In this document: piece after piece, positions 56,145 through 64,000 of the stretch
How the letters are laid out: every line of letters begins with the position of its first letter
How positions within the stretch are numbered: position 1 is the stretch's first letter
DNA from: Neonectria sp. B-13
Lineage: Eukaryota > Ascomycota > Sordariomycetes > Hypocreales > Nectriaceae
DNA length: 64,000 nt
Assembly (NCBI GenBank): GCA_002682825.1
Contig: NOKP01000021.1
Coordinates: 1 to 64,000, forward strand
Direction: 5' to 3'
Made by a program: the position numbers and the translations under genes
Notes under the pieces: model-generated
Databases searched by the model: none
Told to the model about the DNA's origin: nothing
What the model saw: the letters and a program-made list of their open reading frames with translations, nothing else

Positions 56145-57404
56145 TGCCAGGCAAACAGTCTGATACCAAAAGGAATATCAGAAGGATAAGTGTGTGTGCT
56201 AGAAGGTTCGCCGATTGTGTCAATCTCAATGCGAACGCTGTTGCCAGCCGTGTTGATCAATATATCTTGATTTCTGATTCCACCCCGCTCGTGAATATTC
56301 TAAATCCACAAAGGCATTCACTGCGAAAGAAGCATTAGATTCACAGGCGACCAATGAAATCGGCTCATAGGTCTTGGGTGAACGCGCGGCACTCTCATTC
56401 TAAGCGTGCCCTCTACCGACAGATCGGGCTGCATCAGGAGTACGTACGCTGTGGCTCAGCCACCACGCCCAGACGCCATTCTGGGGCCCTTGGCTTATAT
56501 CATCAACCCTCATCGTCAGAGATGCTGCCAAGAGCAGTGCCCCAGATGGGCAACAAGTGGAACTCGTCCCCATCGGAGGTAATGACATCCTGTAAATCCG
56601 ATAGGACAGGAGGGGGGGAAAGCTCACAGCCATGGCGAGGGTCCGCCTTACAAGCAGCAGATGCACAACTCCGCAACCAATGCGCTGCATGAGATCACGC
56701 TGACTGGGTCATGCTCCCCAGCGGCCTTGCTACTTCCGGGGCGAAACGGCTAGGTCTCTTCAACCCACCCCGGCTTGGCGGACCCCGGCAGAGAGGCCTC
56801 CATTATATATCATATCGCCAGCCATCGATTATCTCGCTTTCTTTTTCCAGAGTGTGGGACCATATCTCGGCACGTTGCGGTAAAGTTTAAGCTTGTCCCC
56901 ATGCACTTGTGATACTATTACGCCATTCCGTGCCCACATACAAAGTCCGGGCCGTCTCCACTTAATCGGAGTATCGTAAGGGAAGTTTGGCAACCGAGAC
57001 TCCGAGAGGCGCGGATTCGGTCTGATTTCGGGCGATGTATGACGTATTCTGAGCTGAGCAGGAGCAGCGGCATCTTGGCCAAGGGCTTAAAGTTACTCAC
57101 CATGGGGTGGAAGGGATTGGAGGCTCAGGTGGGGATTTCTTTGACTGATTTGGGGACTTCGACTCACCTCTGGCTGAGCAAGCCTGGGCCGGTGGCCCTT
57201 GATTTGGTCCCTCACGGCCATGTCCAGAAATGGGAACTGGTTGGCGGGCACCCAGTTTAAGGACCCAGTTCCCGCCCCGCCACCCCACCCCGAGCGAGTC
57301 ACCAACTGTACGCCCTACAACCTCGGCCGTTAGTGTAATCCAGTGATGCAACTAGGATTGGAAGCTATAGGTGGCATCAGGAGCTGAGTGCATGGTATAT
57401 GGGT
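56145..57404. other. Intergenic, no gene recognised
   Basis: Overlapping frames on both strands around 56354-56692 and 57039-57351 are mutually antisense and have no domains. Confidence 0.45.
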
Positions 57405-57559
57405 TAAAGTGGGTATATTATAGTTCTTCCGGTTGTGACCGCCTGGTCCCAGCCCGGGCCGTGACATATATTACTTATTATAACATTCTAATTCACTTTA
57501 TCATTAAACTATACACCTTAGACCTACCCTAGACCCCTAGGATAGACCCAACTATCACA
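57405..57559. mobile_element. Rearranged LTR family A remnant
   Basis: 57405-57466 is the LTR start in reverse orientation (GGTTGTGACCGCCTGGTCCC .. GGGCCGTGACA). 57467-57559 is the LTR end in forward orientation (ACCTTAGACCTACCCTAGAC .. ACTATCACA). The two ends thus face away from a junction at about 57466. The forward part carries several C-to-T changes relative to 39894-39988. Confidence 0.7.
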
Positions 57560-57649
57560 ATCTAGCATGTTTCAATTTTATACATAAAGTTCATTGCTAT
57601 CTGCTAAACAGTGCAACATATAATCTTAGGGTCTAAGAGACATTTGTCT

Positions 57650-59572
57650 TTACATGCCGTGCTTCTTCACACCCTTCTTCACACTCCGCCACTCCATTGC
57701 TAGTGCGCCGAGCATTGTAATGCATGCTAGTGTTAAGCCCACCCGGAACACTCGCCGGAGTGACTCGTTGTATGCCACTAGGACGGTCGACTTGACAGAG
57801 GCTGGCAGGTTGGCAAGTGATGTTACTCCACTGTCCTGGATCATCTTGGGAGTGAAACCAGGTAGGGCTGACAGACGCTGGAGGAGCTGATTGGTGAGAA
57901 CGTTTTGGCCAACTGAGACGAATATTGAGCCGCCGAGCAATTGGGAGAAGAACATGAGCGAGGTGCCAATCGGAATATCGCGCTTCGGCAGGACAGTTTG
58001 GGCAGCTAGGTTAGGAGCTTGTGAGCTGGAGCCCACACCCCAGCCGTAGATTATCTGGTAGCTGATCCATTTCGCCTTCGGAGTGTCAATCTCCAAGGTG
58101 TTAAGCAAGCCAGCACCAACGCTCATAAAGCAGACACCGACAATCAGGAAGGGCGTATAGTAGCCAATACGTTGGACCAGAGCACCTATCAATACGGATG
58201 CAACGACCATGGAGATGATAAGGGGGAGGATGCGTATGCCCGAGTCTATTGCTGAGACCCCTTGAATAGCCTGGAACCAGATGGGAAGATAGTAGACTGT
58301 ATCAAGTTAGCTAAATTCAGTACTTGGAAAACGCTGCAACCTCACTAAAGATGATCATCTGCGATCCATTGCAAGTCGTTGAGAAGAAAGCAGCCAGGAT
58401 ACTGCGCTGCATAAAAATTCTTGGCGGAATGGTAGCTGTCTTGGGCAGGAAGATTTGCACCAACACAAAGCCTGACAATAACACACCAGAAAGAACAAGC
58501 AAGGCAATCATACGAGCATTGTTCCACTGCGGCAGATGTCAGTTTCCTCATCTGATCATCGTCGAAGGAGTTTACTTACAGAATAGGTCAAGCCACCCCA
58601 CTGCAGCGCTAAGATCAAGCAGATGCACCCTGGCACAATCAGTGCAGTGCCATAAAAGTCCAACTGCGCCAGTTTGGACTTATTAGGGAGTTTCGTTGTA
58701 TCTCGATCGGGTATCTCAAGAAGAAACAGTACCACAAGCATAGCAACTGCTCCCAAAGGGAGGTTGATATAAAAGCACCATCTCCAAGTGACCTTCGAAG
58801 TGAGGGCCCCCCCCAGTAGCGGCCCAACTACCGAGGCAATTCCAAACACAGCACCGAACATCCCCTGATACAGCGGGCGTTTGTGCAATGGTACAGCGTA
58901 CACGATAACGACCATCTTGAAACAGATTGAATGTCAGCAAAGAGGCACTGCACGAAACCTGGAACAGATGATGCACGTTAATGCATCCTTTTCATCGTGA
59001 GACTCACCACACCGGTTAAAATCCCTGCTGCTCCTAGTCCTGCGATAGCTCGGCCAACGATGAATGTGACTGAGTTTGGGGCTGCCCCGCACACGGTAGA
59101 CCCAACCTCAAAGAGGAAGATGGTTGTTATGAAGGTGGCCTTGATGCTGTAGAAGGAGTAAATCTTCCCAAAGAGCAGTTGAAATGCGCATGTCGTCAAG
59201 AGATAGACGGAGCCATACCAACCAATATCCGTGACCGAGTTGAAGTCATCCGTAATCTGGGGAATAGCTGTCGTGATGATCAGACGATCCTACTACGCCG
59301 TCAGTCTTTGGGTCTCGAGCGAAGGAAATGGATGTACTAACAAGAGATACCAAGAACATGCAGATGAAGACGGAGGTAAGAAGCAAGCCAAGCCTCAGTC
59401 CAGCCGGGTATGCGGAATCCTCACTGGAAGTCTTTTCCGAAGGTGCAAGATCCGAACCCTCATTTGCGTTGGCATTGTCGATAACTGTTTTTAGGTTTCG
59501 ATGTGCCGTAGCGTTAGGGCCTTCAGGTGACAAAGCGGGAGGCTTGGCTTGTTGACACTTTATCGATAACAT
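57650..59572 (-). CDS. MFS multidrug/toxin efflux pump, DHA2 (14-helix) family
   Basis: Exons 59572-59342, 59289-59008, 58915-58580, 58526-58346, 58296-57650; four introns of 49-92 bp, all in phase; 1677 nt, 558 aa. After a hydrophilic N-terminus comes helix 1 ([17 protein letters not shown]) and [16 protein letters not shown], the DHA2 motif after helix 1. [20 protein letters not shown], then the antiporter motif region [11 protein letters not shown] and [20 protein letters not shown] follow. The last exon has the C-terminal six helices. Predicted proton-driven export of toxins, drugs or secondary metabolites at the plasma membrane. It is divergent from a Zn2Cys6 regulator 600 bp away, the usual layout for a pump and its activator. 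Confidence 0.92.
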
Positions 59573-60173
59573 TACACTTCTGTCCGCGTCTTAATAATGA
59601 GTTGTGGTAAAGTGTGCAGTGGTGAAGAAGGAACTGTTCCGGGATTACTCAATAGGATATGAGAAGGTGAGACGGGGAAGATAATACTAAAAGAAATATA
59701 TCGAGACTCGAGGACAGCCTTTTATTTAAAGTAAAGATCGTAATGCCGACACGATTACCCTTCGGAAAGTTTACGGACCTGAACTACTAATCCCCCGCAG
59801 CGGTGCAATGATCTCGGGCCCGAGATCCTTGAATCAAGTAGGATCATCCGGCTTGTCTTTCAGACCAAGGCTAACGAATTGGTTGGGACATTTCAAGGTG
59901 CCCTGCACTCTGTAGCCTGTCATCAAGATAGGCTCGGGCCACCACTTCACTAGTTAGGAGAGATCGGTCGGCCGGTCCGGGGTCCGATATGGTGGCGCTA
60001 ATCCATTCTTGGTCCCGAGATTACCGAAGTTCCACAAGGCGTGGACTTCGGCCGTCACTTGGGTGGGCAATCTTTACTCGCAGCAATAACCCGAACTTGA
60101 AGAGGGTATTCGCTCCCTACCACCATGAGCAACTCGTTCTCACTACTTCATTTACCAAGTCTCTCAGACAGTC
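59573..60173. promoter_or_regulatory. Shared divergent promoter of efflux pump and Zn2Cys6 regulator
   Basis: 601 bp between the two start codons. It includes a symmetric GATCTCGGGCCCGAGATC at 59810-59827, a perfect 18-bp palindrome containing CGGGCCCG. CGG-type inverted triplets are typical Zn2Cys6 targets, so this is a candidate operator; binding is inferred. Confidence 0.5.
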
Positions 60174-62270
60174 ATGACGCCATCCCCGACGAGCACACCC
60201 ACAGCGCTACCCAGGCACGCGTGTTCGCTCTGTGCCCGCCGAAAGGTCAAATGCGACAAAGGCGATCCCTGTTTCAACTGCCTAAAGGCGCAAGCTCAGT
60301 GCTCATATGAGGCACCGATTTCATCTCGACCTCGAAAGAGGGCTGCCGACGAAGACTTACTCGTCCGGTTGGCTCTATATGAAGATCTGATGAGGAAGCA
60401 CAATGTTGATTTCACTCACTACGCCAATACCTGGGTCTCTTTTGGGCTGGAAGGCAAACTTAAGGAGAGCGACTCCCAAAGTCCAGCCTCCATCAAGTCT
60501 GTGCATGGCCGTCTCGAATTGAAGTCTTTCCCTTTGGAAAACTGTGCGCCAAATGTAGAGCGGTGAGAAGACCGGCCGAAACTCACCTTTATTGGGTAGT
60601 CGCTCATTCGTCTTTAGGTGTCTGTGGTCGAACTTGGACTTGGAGGTTTGTTATTCCAAGACTTACTTGTCGTTAATAACTGACATCTCCGCCATCACAA
60701 GCTCAAGTACCCTCCCATTCAGAACTTGTGCCACAAAGAAGAAGAAGACGCGTTGCATCCTCTGCCACCACTTCAATTCGTCTCTCCTAGTACCCAGTCT
60801 GAACTGAACGAATTACACCCAGAACCAAGAATTATTTACCGGTTCTGGCAGACTTTCGTCGAAAGTGTCAATCCGCTAACAAAGATTGTTCATGTGCCGA
60901 GTCTGCAGCAGCGCATCTTGGATGCAAGTTGGGATCCGTCCACCATATCAAAGTCACTGGAGGCTATGATGTTCGCCATCTACACTTTAGCTGTCAGCTC
61001 AATGTCTGCGGATAACTGCCTGGCCTCCTTCGGCGAGACAAGGGGTGCCCTGTTGATGCGTTACCGGGCGGCAACCTTCCGGGCTCTCGTTAGCGCCGAC
61101 TTTCTCATAACGAGGGAACTCGAGGTTCTGCAAGCATTTGTCTTGTTTCTTTTCGCCGACCCAGAGTCTGATTTGACCTCCACCCTGACTGGCGCTGCCA
61201 TACGGCTGGGCCAGAAGATGGGTCTACACCGGGAAAATGCAGACCCCAAGATCCCCTTCTTCGAAAAGGAAATGCGCGTGCGTGTCTGGTGGCAGTTGTG
61301 TGGCCTAGACGGCCGAAGTCGCGCTGTTTCCACTCCGGGAATGAATCCACCGCCGTCCGAACTCGGTGACGTCCGCCTTCCACTCAATATTAACGACGCG
61401 GATCTACACCCAGATATGGACGGGGCACCAGTTGAACACGACAGTCCTACTGAGATGATGTGTGTCTTGATGAAGTTCGCGGTCACTAGCTGGCTTCGAA
61501 CCTCGCCCGCGACTGCTAAGGTCTTTGAGAACATCTTTCACAGCCCTGTCAGAGGTAAGATATGTGTGGAACGGGAAGACGAGGCCGTCAACAAACTCGA
61601 GGTCATGTACCAAGAGAAATTCCTTTGCAACTGGGACAAGCAAATTCCTCTACATGACTTTACCCACGCCATGGCGAATCTTGCTATCGCTCGGATGCGG
61701 TTCAAAATACACCACCCCCGGGGGCGGGCTGCCGTGAATGGTGGCGAGGTTTTCATGACACGGGAAGAAAGTGACATTCTCTTCGAATCAGCTGTCGTTT
61801 CATTGGAGATGGTGGAAGCGGCCCTGCGTAGCCAGTTTTCTTCGCATCTGTTCACCCACATGCATATGACATCCAAGTTCCAGATCGACGCCTATATCTA
61901 CGTTATTAGCGATCTGCGGTGGAGGTGTTCCGGAGACCGGGTGGCCTTGGCTTGGAAAATGGTTCAGGAGCTTTATGTTAAGCATCCTGAGCTAATCAAT
62001 GATACTGAGAACACCTTCTTTATCAGTCTCAGCAACTTAACTCTAGAGGCTTGGGAAGCGCGCAGGAAAGTCTTAGTGTTTAGTCAGGGCGTGCGGGAAC
62101 CTGATGTCACGCCACACTTCATTCAGTCACTTTGGAATAAGAGGCAGACCAGGAATGCGGTAAGTGTTCAGGCGCTTCCTGACTCGAACTCTCACGTTCT
62201 AGATGGCTTGAGATTAATGAGTGATATTGATTTGGATTTGGATTACTGGAATGACTTCTTACAGTTATAA
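60174..62270 (+). CDS. Zn2Cys6 transcription factor (Fungal_trans type)
   Basis: Exons 60174-60562, 60618-60645 (28-nt micro-exon) and 60702-62270; introns 55 and 56 bp; 1986 nt, 661 aa. The zinc cluster CSLCARRKVKCDKGDPCFNCLKAQAQC is at residues about 17-43 and complete. The Fungal_trans regulatory domain begins at IIYRFWQTFVESVNPLTKIV and includes MRVRVWWQLCGLDGRS. Short acidic C-terminus. As the divergent neighbour of a DHA2 efflux pump it is a likely pathway-specific or drug-responsive activator of that pump. The frame is open throughout. Confidence 0.9.
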
Positions 62271-62742
62271 GATTGTTGGCTGGAAGGATGAGAAAAGGGG
62301 GAAAGAGGAGAGATGGAGGATGAGTAGGAGGACACGGTCTTTTTTACTTCCATAGTTTAAAAGCTAGGATATGACAAGTGTCTTCAGTATCTGAACAATA
62401 ATGATCACCGTGTAGTCGCCACCAATGCAACGCGCAACAACAGTTCCGTTGGTCGAGCTGGCCCTCCGTATCCCGTTCACGAGCTTTTGTACGGTGATTC
62501 AGTGCGTCAAAACATGAGAGCTAGCGACTGATTCTTTTCTAGGGTCTGAATGAGATAAATGTTCGAATACGGAATTGCTGCAGGATTTGAGGGAGAAGCT
62601 CTTCGAAAAGGCGTGGCAACATACCATTCCAATTTTCAAGAAGGCTACGAAGTGATGTACGGGACTTAGTAGCGAGAGAGAGGGGATTAAGAATTTAGTT
62701 GGAGTATAAATACACAGTGTCATAACAATATCGCTCATTCTA
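62271..62742. other. Intergenic between convergent genes
   Basis: No gene seen. It contains the 3' flanks of the regulator (+) and the ceramidase-like gene (-). Confidence 0.5.
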
Positions 62743-64000
62743 TCATGCTTCCTCTAGTCCGCTAAATGATTCACCTGTGCTAGTTTCTCCATCAGATCCA
62801 TACTCAACCTCATAAACCGTTCGCCAGATGACCTTCCCAGCCTCCGGGTCCATTATGACGGCATAGTGCGTCTCGTCGTTGCTGATCTCTCTGTCCTCCA
62901 CAAACTGCATGACATCTTTCAACGTCACGACTCCGCGTTTTCGATACTGCCTCCGACAGGCACGCACTTGTTTCTTCCACAGCTCATCCAGACGCTTCTT
63001 TCGGTCTAAAGAGTACTCGACAAGATCTGTCATGCCCGTGGCATTTTCGCTGGCAGAGAGTTGGGCGGCTGCCTGCTGTAGCTGAGACGGGTCCACTTCA
63101 TCCGTTTGGTCGTGATTGTACGCGGTTAGGAAAGTGTCCGACTCTCTGACCGAGGCCCGCCGGTGGTCTTTCTCGACGACGAAAACGCGGTCCGGAGTGC
63201 AAAGAATTAGATAGGCGGCGGTTGATGGGGAGGCTGATAACGTCGAGAGAATGGTCATGATGTCACTTTCTTGGACTTCTTCCGTGATATCGGAGGCTTC
63301 CTCAGGTGCAGCCTCTTTGCAGCTCTGTGCTCCTTTTATTCCAGGCGGATCTAGAAGAAATCCACGCAAAACACTGGAGATAGACTGCCGGAAGCCCAGC
63401 ACAACCATGGCTTGCTGCCAGCGAAAGGCGGCTTTGGCCCGTAGCGTTGTTCGATCGTGGTGCGGCCGAAAGTTCAGGCTCATACTGAGACCTTTTCTCA
63501 CACCAGTTAAAACGCCCACATAGCCGAGATACGTGACTGTTGTGGCCACAACAGGCCCGCCTTGGGAGCGAACAAAGTCCAGTTCGACGACGATCTTGCG
63601 TAGTTGGTCCATCCCCCAATCCAGTGTGCGAAAGTGTAGCATGCGAGATTTCTTCTCTAAGCCTGGCTTTTTGGGATCGATGACACAAACACCACCGCTT
63701 GTGCAACCTAGCAGCAGGTCCAAGAGCACATTGAGCGCGACCAGGACGTGCATCGGGATGCCGATGGCCTTAGAGATGCCAGCGATCTCAGCCGACTCAT
63801 CGACCTTGTAAAGTCGGCGCAAGGCCACACGAGCCATGGCACCGAGGCATTTTCCAGTAGTTGCGCCTGCGAGGTCGTGAAGGAGATCGTAAAATAGACT
63901 GGGCAGGTCGCAGTCTTCGAGTAACTCTCTGAAGTGAGGGATAATGTGATCGTATCGGTTTTGAGGGGGTTGAGAGAGGTCGATTGTGAATTTCGGTATA
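62743..64000 (-). CDS. Acid-ceramidase/NAAA-like hydrolase, 5' end beyond window
   Basis: The frame is open from the window edge (64000) to the stop at 62743: about 418 residues, start not included. PKFTIDLSQPPQNRYDHI at the edge is the N-terminal part of the alpha subunit. The autocatalytic nucleophile lies in LLLGCTSGGVCVID, followed by HFRTLDWGMDQLRK and VTYLGYVGVLTGVRKG, all typical of N-terminal-nucleophile (Ntn) amidases of the acid ceramidase/N-acylethanolamine amidase group. The mature enzyme is made by self-cleavage before Cys and hydrolyses N-acyl amides such as ceramides. An insertion of about 35 acidic residues (near 63290) is unlike the compact animal enzymes. No intron in the visible part. 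Confidence 0.85.
   Translation of the reverse strand, partial: IPKFTIDLSQPPQNRYDHIIPHFRELLEDCDLPSLFYDLLHDLAGATTGKCLGAMARVALRRLYKVDESAEIAGISKAIGIPMHVLVALNVLLDLLLGCTSGGVCVIDPKKPGLEKKSRMLHFRTLDWGMDQLRKIVVELDFVRSQGGPVVATTVTYLGYVGVLTGVRKGLSMSLNFRPHHDRTTLRAKAAFRWQQAMVVLGFRQSISSVLRGFLLDPPGIKGAQSCKEAAPEEASDITEEVQESDIMTILSTLSASPSTAAYLILCTPDRVFVVEKDHRRASVRESDTFLTAYNHDQTDEVDPSQLQQAAAQLSASENATGMTDLVEYSLDRKKRLDELWKKQVRACRRQYRKRGVVTLKDVMQFVEDREISNDETHYAVIMDPEAGKVIWRTVYEVEYGSDGETSTGESFSGLEEA

Noticed and set aside
1..64000. CRISPR arrays, tRNA or rRNA genes
   Set aside because: No regularly spaced identical repeats with spacers and no cloverleaf or rRNA-like sequence were seen; the genome is fungal nuclear DNA.

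Overview
The window reads as nuclear DNA of a filamentous ascomycete (Pezizomycotina; a Sordariomycete, perhaps Hypocreales, is my best guess). The basis is short GT..AG introns of about 50-130 bp, fungal-specific families (LaeA-like methyltransferase, Zn2Cys6 regulators, HeLo-like/NACHT/ankyrin STAND proteins, DHA2 efflux pump, alcohol acetyltransferase) and AT-rich tracts whose changes are C-to-T/G-to-A transitions, the signature of repeat-induced point mutation (RIP). All models were made by eye; exon joins were accepted only when phase and family motifs agreed.

Layout. 1-5.7 kb: repeats, then a RIP-degraded Ty3/gypsy-like element (LTR 3080-3447, gag with a mutated zinc knuckle). 7.6-10.6 kb: a seven-exon gene joining a LaeA-like methyltransferase to a fungal C2H2 protein in one frame. 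12.3-16.6 kb: a decayed NACHT-ankyrin-ZZ gene. 17.2-20.2 kb: a second RIP island with a large inverted repeat; one arm carries a clean 200-bp solo LTR with a 5-bp target duplication. 20.7-24.7 kb: a large HeLo-like/NACHT/ankyrin gene with one missing base in its Walker A motif, followed by a 5'-truncated LINE. 25.7-28.0 kb: an intact Zn2Cys6 regulator.

28.2-38.4 kb is a graveyard of an apparent metabolic locus: dead C2H2-Zn2Cys6 regulator, P450, FAD monooxygenase, aldehyde dehydrogenase and a second P450, with several stops or active-site changes of RIP type. 38.8-39.6 kb is an open von Willebrand A gene with a solo LTR 38 bp upstream of its ATG, followed by more repeats.

43.3-64 kb is mostly live: zinc alcohol dehydrogenase, APC permease, a Zn2Cys6 regulator broken by a 211-bp LTR-like insertion, alcohol acetyltransferase, a hAT transposon remnant with one half inverted, an M12-type membrane metalloprotease, a divergent DHA2 efflux pump/Zn2Cys6 regulator pair, and an acid-ceramidase-like hydrolase running off the right edge.

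Overall it is an accessory-type region where transposons, RIP and self/non-self recognition genes are interleaved with metabolic and efflux genes. The items most worth a second look are the methyltransferase-C2H2 fusion, the STAND gene with a P-loop frameshift, the dead cluster, and the solo LTR whose empty site is preserved in the opposite arm of an inverted repeat.
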